A stretch of DNA of 64,000 nt from Haloplanus sp. HW8-1 (GTDB lineage Archaea > Halobacteriota > Halobacteria > Halobacteriales > Haloferacaceae). The stretch spans positions 868,001 through 932,000 of the forward strand of contig NZ_CP098518.1 in NCBI RefSeq assembly GCF_023703795.1, written 5' to 3'. Below are positions 42,681 to 52,707 of this stretch, piece after piece. A program made the translations under genes and the position numbers. Numbering within the stretch: position 1 is the first letter of the stretch; each line of letters begins with the position of its first letter. The notes below the pieces were generated by a model. The model was not told where the DNA came from and searched no databases. It saw only the letters and a list, made by a program, of their open reading frames with translations.

Positions 42681-43824
42681 AATCGACGGTGTACGAATTT
42701 TCGACACGACGCTACGAGACGGTGAGCAGTCGCCACGCACGTCGTTCAGTTACGACGAGAAGCGAGACATCGCCGAAGTACTCGACGAGATGGGCACACA
42801 CGTCATTGAGGCGGGGTTCCCGGTCAACTCGGACGCGGAGTTCGAGGCCGTCCAGGACATCTCGAACGCCACCGACACGACGGTGTGTGGTCTCGCCCGT
42901 GTCGTCGACAAGGACGTCGAAGCGGCGCTTGAGTCGGGTGTGGAACTGGTCCACGTCTTCGTGAGCACGAGCGACGTGCAACTGCAGGACTCCATGCACG
43001 CCTCGCGCGAGGAGGCGGTCGAGCGCGCGGTCGCCTGCGTCGAACGCGTAAAGGAGGCGGGCGTGGAGTGTATGTTCTCGCCGATGGACGCCACCCGGAC
43101 CGACGACGACTTCCTCGTCGAGATGGTCGAGGCGGTCAGCGAGGCTGGCACCGATTGGATCAACATTCCGGACACGTGTGGGGTGGCGACGCCGACGCGC
43201 TTCATGGATCTGGTGCGGATGGTCCGTGAGAACACCGACGCGCAGGTCGACGTGCACGCCCACGACGACTTCGGACTGGCGACGGCGAACGCCATCGCCG
43301 GCTTCGAGGCCGGCGCCGCACAGGCACAGGTGTCGGTCAACGGGATCGGAGAGCGTGCCGGCAACGCAGCCTTCGAGGAGGTCGTGATGGCCTCCGAGGC
43401 GCTGTACGACGTCGACACCGGGATCGACACCACCCGGATCACGGAGCTGTCCCGGATGGTCGAGGACTACAGCGACATCCCCAACCCACCGAACAAGCCC
43501 GTCGTGGGACGCAACGCCTTCTCCCACGAGAGCGGCATCCACGCCGCGGGCGTCATCGAGAACTCGGACACGTTCGAGCCGGGCGTGATGACCCCTGAGA
43601 TGGTGGGTGCCACCCGGGAGTTCGTGCTGGGCAAGCATACTGGGACCCACTCGGTGCGCAAGCGCCTCGAGGAGATCGGTTACGAGCCGACCGACTCGGA
43701 GGTTCGGGCCGTCACCCGGCTGGTCAAAGACTACGGTGCCGACAAAGAGCGCGTCACGATGGCGGACCTGCGGCGGTTCGCTCGCGACGAGAACGTGACC
43801 CGCGAGGAGGAGGTCCGCGCCTGA
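42631..43824 (+). CDS. leuA: 2-isopropylmalate synthase family (LeuA)
   Basis: ATG 42631 gives 397 residues beginning MPRRIEFFQGTLA. The catalytic (TIM-barrel) domain is complete: IFDTTLRDGEQSP with the metal-binding Asp, and VDVHAHDDFGLATANA with His-x-His. The C-terminal allosteric leucine-binding domain of bacterial LeuA is absent or very short, so feedback inhibition may differ. Related enzymes are citramalate and homocitrate synthases. The gene sits upstream of ilvBNC and leuCDB on the same strand, which supports LeuA, but citramalate synthase cannot be excluded. Confidence 0.82.
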   Translation: MPRRIEFFQGTLARTGEIDGVRIFDTTLRDGEQSPRTSFSYDEKRDIAEVLDEMGTHVIEAGFPVNSDAEFEAVQDISNATDTTVCGLARVVDKDVEAALESGVELVHVFVSTSDVQLQDSMHASREEAVERAVACVERVKEAGVECMFSPMDATRTDDDFLVEMVEAVSEAGTDWINIPDTCGVATPTRFMDLVRMVRENTDAQVDVHAHDDFGLATANAIAGFEAGAAQAQVSVNGIGERAGNAAFEEVVMASEALYDVDTGIDTTRITELSRMVEDYSDIPNPPNKPVVGRNAFSHESGIHAAGVIENSDTFEPGVMTPEMVGATREFVLGKHTGTHSVRKRLEEIGYEPTDSEVRAVTRLVKDYGADKERVTMADLRRFARDENVTREEEVRA

Positions 43825-43929
43825 TGGGCGGGTCCCCGTTCGCTCCACCCCGGGAGCGGCGGGTCGCTCCCTCGCCGGCCGACTGCGACGGAAACAGTTA
43901 TACGCTCGGAGCGGGACCCAAGGGGTACG

Positions 43930-44037
43930 ATGCGAGGGTTCGACGTCGACCGCAGCCAGGCCGCGAGCGCTGCTCCCGACGGGGACAGCCAGCGCGCAGT
44001 CGGCGGTTCGCTCGGATCCATTGTAGGGGCTGTATAG
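43930..44037 (+). CDS. Putative leader peptide of the ilv operon, 35 residues
   Basis: The ORF starts 27-32 nt after the TATA box, so it would be leaderless. Its last codons are ATT GTA GGG GCT GTA before TAG: Ile and Val written with codons that are rare in GC-rich haloarchaea. These lie in the 5' arm and loop of a hairpin. Control codons for the operon's own products, placed at a hairpin, resemble amino-acid attenuation leaders. The coding status is inferred. Confidence 0.45.
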   Translation: MRGFDVDRSQAASAAPDGDSQRAVGGSLGSIVGAV

Positions 44038-44041
44038 CCCC
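44026..44041 (+). terminator. Hairpin at the end of the ilv leader ORF
   Basis: GGGGCT pairs with AGCCCC over a GTAT loop. The stem begins within the Gly-Ala codons and the stop codon lies in the 3' arm. Pyrimidine-rich sequence follows. It could be an attenuator or a translation-control stem. Confidence 0.45.
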
Positions 44042-44102
44042 TCACTTCCCCTTCCTCTCCGACGACCGTACCGTACGCAGGGAGTCACACGGCCACTCGA
44101 CT

Positions 44103-44165
44103 ATGACCGACACACACCGACAGCAGCCGAGGTATCGCAACCGACCGACTGAGACAGGATCATGA
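44103..44165 (+). CDS. Putative 20-residue coupling ORF before ilvB
   Basis: The frame starts MTDTHRQQPRYR and its TGA overlaps the ilvB ATG (ATGA). This would allow ribosomes to reinitiate on ilvB. The peptide is Arg/Gln/Thr-rich, unlike acidic haloarchaeal proteins, so it may serve only for coupling. Confidence 0.35.
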   Translation: MTDTHRQQPRYRNRPTETGS

Positions 44166-45931
44166 GCGAACGAACGACCAAACAGCGGGAGACCGACGCC
44201 GATGAGTCGACCGAGGCCGACGCGAGCGACGCGTCGCCGACGACAGTCACGTCCGGCGCCACGTCCACCGTGCGCGCCCTGGAGAACGCCGGCATCGAGG
44301 TGATGTTCGGCGTACAGGGCGGTGCGATCATGCCGGTGTACGACGCCCTCTGGGGGTCGGACATCGATCACGTGATGATGGCCCACGAACAGGGCGCCGC
44401 ACACGCCGCCGACGCCTACAACGTGGTGTCGGGGCAGCCTGGCGTCTGTCTGGCCACGTCGGGGCCCGGTGCGACCAACCTCGTGACCGGCATCGCCGAC
44501 GCGAACATGGACTCCGACGCGGTCGTGGCGCTGACCGGCCAGGTGCCCCAGACGATGGTCGGCAGTGACGCCTTCCAGGAGACGGACACGACAGGCATCA
44601 CCGCGCCGATCACGAAGAACAACTACTTCGCGAGCGACGCCGACACCGTCGGTGACACCGTCGGCGAGGCGGTGGCGCTCGCGGGCAGTGGGCGGCCGGG
44701 CCCGACGTTGGTCGACCTCCCGAAGGACGTGACCAACGACGAGACGGATCGAGAGCCCGGGATGCCCCAGACGCCGGAGACGTACACCCCACAGGACGAG
44801 GCGGACGAGGCGGCCGTCGACCGGGCGGCCGCGGCCATCGAGACGGCCGAACGGCCCTTGCTCCTGTTCGGTGGCGGCGTCGTGAAGGCGGAGGCCAGCG
44901 AGGCGGCGCGGTCGTTCGCGACCGGGTACGAGATTCCGGTCGTGACGACCATGCCCGGCATCGGTACCATGCCCGAGGATCACGACCTCTGTCTCTCGTG
45001 GGCGGGGATGCACGGCACCGGCTACGCCAACATGGCGATCAACCACACGGACCTGCTGATCGCCGTCGGCACCCGGTTCGACGACCGCCTCACCGGCGGC
45101 ATCGAGACGTTCGCCCCCGAAGCAGATGTCGTACACGTCGACATCGACCCGGCGGAGATCAGCAAGAACATCCACGCGGACTATCCGCTGATCGGCGACG
45201 CGGGGCGCGTCCTCGAACAACTCGACGACGCGATATCGACGGCCCCGAACGCCGAGGCGTGGCGCGAACAGTGCCGGACCTGGAAGGTGGAGTACCCGAT
45301 GGACTACGCGGCGCCGGACGACGAGCCGCTGAAGCCGCAGTTCGTCGTCGAGGCGCTGGACGAGGCCACGAGCGACGAGGCCATCGTCACCTCGGGCGTC
45401 GGTCAGCACCAGATGTGGGCGTCCCAGTACTGGACGTTCCGCGAGCCGCGCAAGTGGATCTCCTCGCACGGGCTGGGGACGATGGGCTACGGCCTGCCCG
45501 CGGCCATCGGCGCCCGGCTGGCAGCCGACCCCGACGAGGAGGTCGTCTGTATCGACGGCGACGGCTCCTTCCTGATGACGGTACAGGAGCTCTCGGTCGC
45601 GGTGCGCGAGGACCTCGACATCACCGTCGCCATCCTGAACAACGAGTACATCGGGATGGTGCGCCAGTGGCAGGACGCCTTCTTCGAGGGGCGTCACATG
45701 GCCGCCGGCTACAGCTGGATTCCGGAGTTCGACAAGCTCGCGGAGGCGTTCGGCGCCCGCGGCTGGCGCGTCGACGATTACGACGAGGTGGCCGACGCCG
45801 TCGAGGAGGCACTCGCCTACGACGGTCCGTCGGTGATCGACTTCCACATCGATCCCGCGGAGAACGTCTACCCGATGGTGCCAAGCGGCGGCGCAAACGA
45901 CAAGTTCGCCCTCTCGGAGGAGCAACTATGA
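44162..45931 (+). CDS. ilvB: Acetolactate synthase, large subunit
   Basis: The 589-residue ThDP enzyme has the catalytic Glu in [15 protein letters not shown] (about 75-90), a central FAD-binding domain, and the ThDP motif [12 protein letters not shown]...NN (about 462-490). It makes 2-acetolactate or 2-aceto-2-hydroxybutyrate, the first common step for valine, leucine and isoleucine. An acidic N-terminal tail of about 30 residues is a halophilic feature. It overlaps ilvN (ATGA). Confidence 0.95.
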   Translation: MSERTTKQRETDADESTEADASDASPTTVTSGATSTVRALENAGIEVMFGVQGGAIMPVYDALWGSDIDHVMMAHEQGAAHAADAYNVVSGQPGVCLATSGPGATNLVTGIADANMDSDAVVALTGQVPQTMVGSDAFQETDTTGITAPITKNNYFASDADTVGDTVGEAVALAGSGRPGPTLVDLPKDVTNDETDREPGMPQTPETYTPQDEADEAAVDRAAAAIETAERPLLLFGGGVVKAEASEAARSFATGYEIPVVTTMPGIGTMPEDHDLCLSWAGMHGTGYANMAINHTDLLIAVGTRFDDRLTGGIETFAPEADVVHVDIDPAEISKNIHADYPLIGDAGRVLEQLDDAISTAPNAEAWREQCRTWKVEYPMDYAAPDDEPLKPQFVVEALDEATSDEAIVTSGVGQHQMWASQYWTFREPRKWISSHGLGTMGYGLPAAIGARLAADPDEEVVCIDGDGSFLMTVQELSVAVREDLDITVAILNNEYIGMVRQWQDAFFEGRHMAAGYSWIPEFDKLAEAFGARGWRVDDYDEVADAVEEALAYDGPSVIDFHIDPAENVYPMVPSGGANDKFALSEEQL

Positions 45932-46518
45932 GCGGTGGACTGGACGGACCGGCCCCCGAGGAGCGACCGACGCCGGACGGTCGACGCAACTCCCAAGGGA
46001 TCCGGATCGACCCCGAGGCCGAAGCGGAACCCGAGGCCAGGCGGGTCGTGCTCTCGGCGCTCGTGAAACACGAACCCGGGGTGCTGGCGAGCGTCTCCGG
46101 ACTCTTCCGGCGACGACAGTTCAATATCGAAAGCCTGACAGTGGGGCCGACCACCGATCAGGACCGGGCCCGGATCACCCTCGAGATCGAGGAGCCCGAC
46201 CCGGGCATCGAACAGGCGAAAAAACAACTGCAGAAGCTCGTCCCGGTCATCGCCGTCACGGAACTCGAACCCGACGCCATCCGGCGCGAACTGGCCTTGA
46301 TCAAGGTCGACGGGAGCGCCCCGGATCAGGTCGGCGCGGTCGCGGAGATGTACGACGGCAAGACCGTCGACGTCTCCCAGGAGTCGGTGACGGTCGAGAT
46401 CACGGGCAGCGAGCAGAAGATCGACGCCGCCATCGAGACGTTCGGGCGGTTCGGCATCCACGAGATCGTCCGGACCGGCACCGCGGCGCTCGAACGCGGC
46501 ACACGCAGGACGACATAA
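45928..46518 (+). CDS. ilvN: Acetolactate synthase, small regulatory subunit
   Basis: The 196-residue protein has an acidic N-terminal extension of about 38 residues. An ACT domain follows ([32 protein letters not shown]) and then a second ALS-type C-terminal domain (ALIKVDG...). It binds valine to inhibit IlvB. Length is typical. It ends 2 bp before ilvC. Confidence 0.93.
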   Translation: MSGGLDGPAPEERPTPDGRRNSQGIRIDPEAEAEPEARRVVLSALVKHEPGVLASVSGLFRRRQFNIESLTVGPTTDQDRARITLEIEEPDPGIEQAKKQLQKLVPVIAVTELEPDAIRRELALIKVDGSAPDQVGAVAEMYDGKTVDVSQESVTVEITGSEQKIDAAIETFGRFGIHEIVRTGTAALERGTRRTT

Positions 46519-46520
46519 CC

Positions 46521-47564
46521 ATGAGCGAAACCGAATTCACCGTCCCAGTGTACTACGACGACGACGCGAACCGCGACGCAATCGACGGCAAGACCGTGGC
46601 CGTTCTCGGCTACGGCAGTCAGGGGCACGCCCACGCCCAGAACCTCTCGGACAGCGGGGTCGACGTGGTCGTCGGCCTCCGGAAGTCCTCGGACTCGTGG
46701 GCACAGGCAGAGAACGACGGCCTGCGCGTGGCGACGCCGGACGACGCCGCCGCCGAGGCGGACATCGTCTCCATGCTCGTCCCCGACACCGTCCAGCCGG
46801 CGGTGTTCGAGGCCATCAGCGACGGGATGGAGACCGGCGACACCCTCCAGTTCGCCCACGGCTTCAACATCCACTACAATCAGATCCAGCCGCCCGAGGG
46901 CGTCGACGTGACGATGATCGCCCCCAAGACGCCGGGTCACCTCCTGCGACGGAACTACGTCGAGAACACGGGGACTCCGGCGCTGCTCGCCCTCTACCAG
47001 AACACGACGGGCGAGGCGAAAGAGGAGGCGCTGGCGTACGCCCAGGCCATCGGCTGCACCCGCGCCGGCGTCGTCGAGACGACGTTCCAAGAGGAAGTCG
47101 AGACCGACCTGTTCGGCGAACAGGCCATCCTCTGTGGCGGCGTCACCTCGCTGATCAAGAAGGGCTACGAGACGCTGGTCGACGCGGGCTACAGCCCCGA
47201 GATGGCGTACTTCGAGTGTCTCAACGAACTGAAACTGATCGTCGACCTGATGTACGAGGGCGGCATGTCGGGGATGTGGAACTCGGTCTCCGACACTGCC
47301 GAGTACGGCGGCCTCGCCGTCGGCCCCGAGATCGTCGGCGAGGGTGTCCGCGAGAACATGGACGAAGCGCTGGAACAGGTCCAGAACGGCGAGTTCGCTC
47401 GCGAGTGGATCGCCGAGAACCAGGCGGGGCGCCCGTCCTACACCCAGCTGCACCGTGCCGACCGGAACCACGAGATCGAGGACGTCGGCGCTCGCCTGCG
47501 CGCGCTGTTCTCCTGGGCGGACGAGGAGTCCGCCGAGGAGGCAGAGGCCCCGGCCGATGACTGA
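46521..47564 (+). CDS. ilvC: Ketol-acid reductoisomerase
   Basis: The 347-residue class I enzyme has the Rossmann motif [15 protein letters not shown] (about 30-44) and a cofactor loop GLRKSSDSW whose Arg/Ser residues favour NADPH. The Mg-binding glutamates lie in [13 protein letters not shown] and YFECLNELK. The last 30 residues form an acidic tail. It converts acetolactate to dihydroxy-isovalerate. The next small gene starts 8 nt before its end. Confidence 0.95.
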   Translation: MSETEFTVPVYYDDDANRDAIDGKTVAVLGYGSQGHAHAQNLSDSGVDVVVGLRKSSDSWAQAENDGLRVATPDDAAAEADIVSMLVPDTVQPAVFEAISDGMETGDTLQFAHGFNIHYNQIQPPEGVDVTMIAPKTPGHLLRRNYVENTGTPALLALYQNTTGEAKEEALAYAQAIGCTRAGVVETTFQEEVETDLFGEQAILCGGVTSLIKKGYETLVDAGYSPEMAYFECLNELKLIVDLMYEGGMSGMWNSVSDTAEYGGLAVGPEIVGEGVRENMDEALEQVQNGEFAREWIAENQAGRPSYTQLHRADRNHEIEDVGARLRALFSWADEESAEEAEAPADD

Positions 47565-47817
47565 CCGCATGGACGAGGCTGACACGACGCCGGACGCGGG
47601 CGACGCCCCCGCGGAGACACATCGCCGTGGACCGGCCGACGACCGCCCGGCGGTCGCCGACGGGGGCGATGAGGGTGCCTCCGACGAAACGTCCGCGTCC
47701 GCGGACCGCATGCGGGACGTATCGCACGCGCCGCCACACGGCGACGGCACGAACGACGTCTGGTCGCGCGGCGACGCGGCCGGCGATCGGAACGAACCGA
47801 CCCGGACCGATGAGTGA
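47557..47817 (+). CDS. Conserved small acidic protein between ilvC and leuC
   Basis: The 86-residue frame overlaps both neighbours: ATG 47557 is in the end of ilvC and its TGA (47815-47817) is after the leuC ATG. Composition is acidic and low in hydrophobics, so it is probably unfolded. A recognisable segment is [18 protein letters not shown], similar to what I recall between these genes in other haloarchaea. Tight coupling suggests a role tied to the pathway, but the function is unknown. Confidence 0.7.
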   Translation: MTDRMDEADTTPDAGDAPAETHRRGPADDRPAVADGGDEGASDETSASADRMRDVSHAPPHGDGTNDVWSRGDAAGDRNEPTRTDE

Positions 47818-49228
47818 GGGCACACTCTACGACAAGGTGTGGGACCGACACAAGGTAGCGGACCTGCCCAACGGGCAGGACCAACTGTTCATCGGCCTGC
47901 ATCTCATCCACGAGGTGACGAGTCCACAACCGTTCTCGGAACTGCGCGAGCGGGGAATCGAGGTGCCGTACCCGGAGCGCAACGTCGCGACGGTCGACCA
48001 CATCGTCCCGACGCGGCCCGAGGGCCGTGAGCGACCGCTGGCCGACGAGTCCGCCGAGGGCATGCTCACGGCGCTGGAGCGCAACACGTCGGAGACGGGG
48101 ATCCAGTTCTACGGCCTCGACTCCGAGAAACAGGGGATCACCCACGTCGTCGCACCCGAACTGGGCCTGACCCAGCCGGGGATGACCGTGGTCTGTGGCG
48201 ACTCCCACACCGCCACCCACGGCGCCTTCGGTGCCATCGCCTTCGGCATCGGGACGAGCCAGGTTCGGGACGTCCTTGCCTCGCAGTGTATCGCCGCCGA
48301 CAAGGCCGAGGTTCGACGGATCGAGGTCGACGGGACGCTCGGTCCGGGCGTCCACTCGAAGGACCTGATCCTGAAGATCATCGCCGAACTCGGCGTCGAT
48401 GGTGGCGTCGGCTACGTCTACGAGTACGGCGGCGAGGCGGTGCGTGACCTCTCGATGGAGGAACGGCTCGCGGTCTGTAACATGTCCATCGAGGGTGGCG
48501 CCCGCGCGGGCTACATCAACCCCGACGAGACCACCTACGAGTTCCTGCGTGGCCGCGAGTTCGCCCCCGAGGGGGGCGCCTTCGAGGAGCGCAAGGCGTA
48601 CTGGGAGTCGGTCGCGAGCGACGCTGACGCCGAGTACGACGACGTGGTCCACCTGGACGCCGACGGGTTGGAGCCGATGGTCACTTGGGGGACGAACCCC
48701 GGACAGGCCGTCGGGGTCTCCGATCCGGTGCCGGCGCCCGCGGACCTGCCCGAGGGCGAACGCGAGGCCGCCCGGACCGCCCAGGACCACACGGGCGTCA
48801 CACCGGGCGAGCCGATGGCCGGCTACGACATCGACGTCGCGTTCCTCGGCACGTGTACGAACGGCCGCGCGAGCGACTTCCGCGAGGCCGCCGCCGTACT
48901 GGAGGGCCGCGAGGTCCACGACGAGGTGCGCGCGCTCGCGGTGCCCGGGTCACAGACGGTGAAGTCGACGCTGGAAGCGGAGGGCGTCGACGACGTCTTC
49001 CGCGCGGCAGGCTTCGACTGGCGCGAGGCCGGCTGTTCGATGTGTCTGGCGATGAACGACGACTCCCTCGAGGGCGACGAGCGGTGTGCTTCCTCGTCGA
49101 ACCGCAACTACGTGGGTCGACAGGGGAGCAAAGACGGCCGGACCGTACTGATGAGTCCGGCGATGGTCGCCGCCGCCGCCGTCAAGGGTGAGGTCACGGA
49201 CGTACGCGACATGGAGGTGGGCGCATGA
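47810..49228 (+). CDS. leuC: 3-isopropylmalate dehydratase, large subunit
   Basis: ATG 47810 gives 472 residues of aconitase type. Cluster cysteines are in FLGTCTNGRASDF and CSMCLAMN (three ligands for [4Fe-4S]). VVCGDSHTATHGAFGA and the SSNRNYVGRQG motif are also present. It isomerises 2- to 3-isopropylmalate together with LeuD, whose gene overlaps by four bases. Confidence 0.95.
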   Translation: MSEGTLYDKVWDRHKVADLPNGQDQLFIGLHLIHEVTSPQPFSELRERGIEVPYPERNVATVDHIVPTRPEGRERPLADESAEGMLTALERNTSETGIQFYGLDSEKQGITHVVAPELGLTQPGMTVVCGDSHTATHGAFGAIAFGIGTSQVRDVLASQCIAADKAEVRRIEVDGTLGPGVHSKDLILKIIAELGVDGGVGYVYEYGGEAVRDLSMEERLAVCNMSIEGGARAGYINPDETTYEFLRGREFAPEGGAFEERKAYWESVASDADAEYDDVVHLDADGLEPMVTWGTNPGQAVGVSDPVPAPADLPEGEREAARTAQDHTGVTPGEPMAGYDIDVAFLGTCTNGRASDFREAAAVLEGREVHDEVRALAVPGSQTVKSTLEAEGVDDVFRAAGFDWREAGCSMCLAMNDDSLEGDERCASSSNRNYVGRQGSKDGRTVLMSPAMVAAAAVKGEVTDVRDMEVGA

Positions 49229-49872
49229 GCGACGACGAGGGATCGACGAGCCCCCGGGACGACGGCGTCGGCGTCGATGAGATGAAAGTGCGCCGCGTGG
49301 CGGGCACCGGCGTTCCCCTCCGTGGGGACGATATCGACACCGACCAGATCATCCCGGCCCGCTTCCTGAAGACGACGACCTGGGAGGGCCTCGACGAGTA
49401 CGCGTTCTACGACGCGCGGCGCGACGACGAGGGCGAACTCAACGACCACCCCTTCAACGAGTACCGGGGGGCGAACCTGCTCGTCGTCAACGACAACTTC
49501 GGCTGTGGATCCTCCCGGGAGCACGCCCCGCGGGCGCTCGCCCGTTGGGGGGTCGAGGCCATCGTCGGCGAGTCGTTCGCGGAGATCTTCGCCGACAACT
49601 GCAAGTCGCTCGGCATCCCGGCGGCGACGACGGACGCGGAGACGGTCACGGAGTTACAGGACTTCATCGAGGAGAACCCCAAGGCGGGCATCGAACTCGA
49701 CGTCGTCGACGAGACGGTTACCTACGACGGCACGACCGTCGACGTCGACATCCCCGAGGCGATGCGCGGGGCGCTGGTGCAGGGGATCTGGGATACGGTC
49801 GCCCTGCTCCGGTCGAACATGGATGCCGTCGACACGACGGCGGCCGACCTGCCGTACGTCGACTCCCGATGA
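49225..49872 (+). CDS. leuD: 3-isopropylmalate dehydratase, small subunit
   Basis: The 215-residue swivel-domain subunit has [14 protein letters not shown] and [14 protein letters not shown], the substrate-contact motifs of LeuD. A halophilic N-terminal extension of about 20 residues precedes these. It overlaps leuC and leuB by ATGA codons, so all three are cotranslated. Confidence 0.95.
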   Translation: MSDDEGSTSPRDDGVGVDEMKVRRVAGTGVPLRGDDIDTDQIIPARFLKTTTWEGLDEYAFYDARRDDEGELNDHPFNEYRGANLLVVNDNFGCGSSREHAPRALARWGVEAIVGESFAEIFADNCKSLGIPAATTDAETVTELQDFIEENPKAGIELDVVDETVTYDGTTVDVDIPEAMRGALVQGIWDTVALLRSNMDAVDTTAADLPYVDSR

Positions 49873-50855
49873 CCGAGACCATCGCCGTGATCCCGGGGGA
49901 CGGGATCGGTCAGGAGGTCGTCCCCGCGGCCCTGCGGGTGCTCGACGCGGTGGCGGACTTCGAGTACGTCCACGTCGAGGCGGGCGACGCGGTCGCCGCG
50001 GAGCGGGGGACGCCCCTGCCCGAGGAGACGCGCGCCGCCGTCACGGACGCCGACGCGACGCTGTTCGGCGCGACCGGCGAGACCTCGGCGGACGTGATCC
50101 TTCCGCTCCGGGAGGCGGTCGACTCCTTCGTCAACGTGCGCCCGGCGCGGACCTATCCGGGCGTCGACGCCGTCCAACCGGCGACGGATCTGGTGATCCT
50201 GCGGGAGAACACCGAGGGCGTGTACGCGGGCATCGAGAATCGCCTCTCCGAGGACGTCTCGACGCTGACACGGCTGGTGACACGGACCGCGTCCCGACGG
50301 CTCGCCCAGTTCGCCTGTGACTACGTCACGGGCAGCGACGCCGACGGCATCACCGTCGCTCACAAGAACAACGTGATGCGCGTCACCGACGGGGTGTTCG
50401 TCGACACCGTCCGGGAGGTGGCGGCCGACCGCGGCGTCGACGTCGACGACGAGTACATGGACGCGATGGCGACCCACCTCGCGATGGACCCGGAAGAGTA
50501 CGACGTGATCGTCTGTCCGAACCTGGCGGGCGATATGCTCTCGGATCTGGCTGCGGGGCTGGTCGGCGGCCTCGGCCTGCTCCCGAGCGCGAACGTCGGC
50601 TCGGAGCGGGGCATCTTCGAACCGGTCCACGGCTGTGCGCCGGACATCGCGGGCGAGGGAATCGCCAACCCCACGGCGACCATCCTCTCGGCCGCGATGC
50701 TCCTCGAGTTCCTCGACCGCGACGGGGCGGCGGCCGACGTACGGGCCGCCGTCGAAGCGACGCTCGCGGACGGCCCGCGAACGCCGGACCTCGGCGGGAC
50801 GGCTACCACGGAGACGGTCGCTGCGGCGGTCGTCGACCGGCTTCCCGAAGATTAA
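49869..50855 (+). CDS. leuB: 3-isopropylmalate dehydrogenase
   Basis: The 328-residue protein has [10 protein letters not shown] at the N-terminus, [16 protein letters not shown], and the metal-binding [18 protein letters not shown] followed by [19 protein letters not shown]. It oxidises and decarboxylates 3-isopropylmalate, completing the leucine branch. It is the last gene of the unit. Confidence 0.94.
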   Translation: MTETIAVIPGDGIGQEVVPAALRVLDAVADFEYVHVEAGDAVAAERGTPLPEETRAAVTDADATLFGATGETSADVILPLREAVDSFVNVRPARTYPGVDAVQPATDLVILRENTEGVYAGIENRLSEDVSTLTRLVTRTASRRLAQFACDYVTGSDADGITVAHKNNVMRVTDGVFVDTVREVAADRGVDVDDEYMDAMATHLAMDPEEYDVIVCPNLAGDMLSDLAAGLVGGLGLLPSANVGSERGIFEPVHGCAPDIAGEGIANPTATILSAAMLLEFLDRDGAAADVRAAVEATLADGPRTPDLGGTATTETVAAAVVDRLPED

Positions 50856-50880
50856 GAGGCTGCGAACCCTTTCTCGACGT

Positions 50881-51030
50881 ATGCCACAGATCCACCTCGA
50901 CGACGAGACCGTCGCCCGACTCGACAGCCTCCGGCAGGAAGACGAGGAGTACGACGAAATCGTCACCGAACTCATCAACATCTACGAGGCCGAAGAACTC
51001 ACGCTGTTTCACAGCGGTGACGAGGTTTAG
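50881..51030 (+). CDS. Small DUF7557-like protein (antitoxin-like)
   Basis: The 49-residue protein from ATG 50881 reads PQIHLDDETVARLDSLR, then YDEIVTELINIYEAEE. This resembles short RHH-like haloarchaeal proteins I recall as DUF7557. It starts 25 bp after leuB and may be cotranscribed. Its stop overlaps the convergent gene by four bases. Confidence 0.65.
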   Translation: MPQIHLDDETVARLDSLRQEDEEYDEIVTELINIYEAEELTLFHSGDEV

Positions 51031-51461
51031 TTCTCGTCGCGGTAGGCGTCGCGCACGTCCGCCCACTTGTCCTGTTTTTCGAGGCGGCGCTGTAACTGTG
51101 TAGCGTACTCGTCGACGAGTCGCTCGGCGGCGTCGAGTCGCTGCTGTTCGTCGTCGTCGCCGAACCCCAGGGCGCCGCGGACGGCGTCGAGGACACCGCT
51201 GCCGCCGTTTTTTTCCGGGCCGCCGCCGGGTCCCATCCCTTGCTGTACCTTCTCCAGTTCGGGCATCATCTGTGGCAGGTTCTCGGTGTCGGGGACGATC
51301 CGTGCCCGCTCCGGGTCCTCCGGATGTTCGATCTCGAACTCGACTGCGGTCATGATCAACCCCCACTCCTGGTTCGTGAACTCCGAGGCCTGGACGCGCC
51401 CGTTGAACTCCTGGTCGACGGCCATCCGGTCCCTGACGATCCTGTCGGTCCAGTTCGACAT
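51027..51461 (-). CDS. DUF5799-like haloarchaeal protein
   Basis: ATG 51461 gives 144 residues starting MSNWTDRIVRDRMAVDQEF, with EFTNQEWGLIMTAVEFEIEH, a Gly/Pro linker and a C-terminal helix (ERLVDEYATQLQRRLEKQ). I recall this pattern as DUF5799. It is soluble; the function is unknown. Confidence 0.7.
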   Translation of the reverse strand: MSNWTDRIVRDRMAVDQEFNGRVQASEFTNQEWGLIMTAVEFEIEHPEDPERARIVPDTENLPQMMPELEKVQQGMGPGGGPEKNGGSGVLDAVRGALGFGDDDEQQRLDAAERLVDEYATQLQRRLEKQDKWADVRDAYRDEN

Positions 51462-51711
51462 ACTGTGGGGTACGATGAGACGACGTATCAGGGTTTCCCA
51501 CGCCGTCGCGCGTACGAGGCCCGGATTATCCGCATAACTTACGCGTGGGACGGGGATACCGCATCCCCCGGATACCCCGATTTCCGGGGACCGAGGACGC
51601 GACGACCGTCTCGGGACGGCACGAGCAAAACCGACGGACGGGAGCGGGATGGTCGGTGCTCCCGAGCAAGAAAGCTTATATACACCGACTCCGCCAGGGA
51701 CGGCTACACAG

Positions 51712-51879
51712 ATGCTCGACACACTGTATCGCGCTGGCGTGTTCGCCGTCTACCAGGCAATACTCGTTGCCGGCCTCCTGTTGATGCCGCTGGCCCTGCT
51801 GGCCGGACGGCTGGGGGTCTCAGTCCCTCTCGGTGACCTGGTGGCGGTGGCAGGACGTGCCTACGAAGACGCCGGGTGA
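51712..51879 (+). CDS. Small membrane protein, 55 residues
   Basis: The frame starts at ATG 51712 with a TATA box (TTATATAC, about 29-36 nt upstream). Its first 40 residues form one long or two short membrane helices (VYQAILVAGLLLMPLALLAG). The last residues are polar. No family is recognised. Confidence 0.6.
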   Translation: MLDTLYRAGVFAVYQAILVAGLLLMPLALLAGRLGVSVPLGDLVAVAGRAYEDAG

Positions 51880-51927
51880 GCGTCGGGAAGGGTTGCATTT
51901 ATCAGCGCGCCCCCGCAAGGGCAGGTG

Positions 51928-52665
51928 ATGCGTACCCCGACGAATCAGGATTTCTCACGGACACAGGAGCGTCTCGACGGTGGCGACCGGCCGGTGTTTG
52001 GCCCGGAGATCGGCGAGTTCACGAACACCGACGAGCGCCTCGCCGCGGCCGACGACGAGGACAAGGAGATGAAAACCGGCACGACGACCGTCGGCCTCTC
52101 GACGGAACACGGCGTCGTGATGGCGACCGACATGCGCGCGAGCGCGGGTCGGATGGTCTCCAGCAAGGACGTCCAGAAGGTCGAACAGATCCACCCCAAC
52201 GCGGCGCTCACCATCGCGGGATCGGTGTCGGCTGCCCAGTCGCTTATCCGCTCGCTTCGCTCCGAGACGAGCCTCTACGAGACCCGGCGCGGGAAGGACA
52301 TGAGCATGGAAGCGCTGTCGACGCTCACGAGTAACTTCCTGCGTTCGGGTGCGTTCTTCATCGTCTCGCCCCTCCTCGGCGGCGTCGACGAGGACGGCAC
52401 ACACGTCTACAGCCTCGATCCGCTCGGCGGGATGATGGAGGAGGACTACGCTGTTTCCGGGTCCGGCAGCCAGTACGCCCTCGGTGTCCTCGAACAGGAG
52501 TACGACGAGGGGCTCTCGGTCGAGGAGGCGAAGTCCGTCGCCGCTCACGCCATCCAGAGCGCGGTGGAGCGCGACCTGGCCTCCGGCAACGGCATCAACG
52601 TCGCCGTCGTCACCGACGAGGGCGTCGAGATCACGAAACACAAGGACTTCGAGTCGCTGCTGTAA
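51928..52665 (+). CDS. psmB: Proteasome beta subunit
   Basis: ATG 51928 gives 245 residues. The mature enzyme begins at Thr50 in MKTGTTTVGL, after a 49-residue propeptide that fits haloarchaeal beta subunits. Lys33-equivalent and the GSVSAAQ and SGSGSQYALGVLE motifs are present. It forms the catalytic rings of the 20S proteasome; alpha is encoded elsewhere. Confidence 0.95.
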   Translation: MRTPTNQDFSRTQERLDGGDRPVFGPEIGEFTNTDERLAAADDEDKEMKTGTTTVGLSTEHGVVMATDMRASAGRMVSSKDVQKVEQIHPNAALTIAGSVSAAQSLIRSLRSETSLYETRRGKDMSMEALSTLTSNFLRSGAFFIVSPLLGGVDEDGTHVYSLDPLGGMMEEDYAVSGSGSQYALGVLEQEYDEGLSVEEAKSVAAHAIQSAVERDLASGNGINVAVVTDEGVEITKHKDFESLL

Positions 52666-52707
52666 GCGGCCGTCAGTCTAGGCCGCGTCTCCCGTCCGTC
52701 CGGTGGT

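Larger units (their letters stand above)
43825..44161 (+). promoter_or_regulatory. ilvB leader region with promoter, two small ORFs and a hairpin
   Basis: This 337-bp gap holds a TATA-like TTATAC (43898-43903), a 35-codon ORF (43930-44037), a GC hairpin overlapping its end (44026-44041) and a 20-codon ORF (44103-44165) that overlaps the ilvB start. No second promoter is evident after the hairpin, so ilvB transcripts probably begin near 43930. Confidence 0.55.

Noticed and set aside
44042-45925. 627-residue minus-strand ORF
   Set aside because: It lies entirely opposite ilvB, is rich in Arg, Gly and Val with repeated biased runs, and is a GC shadow.
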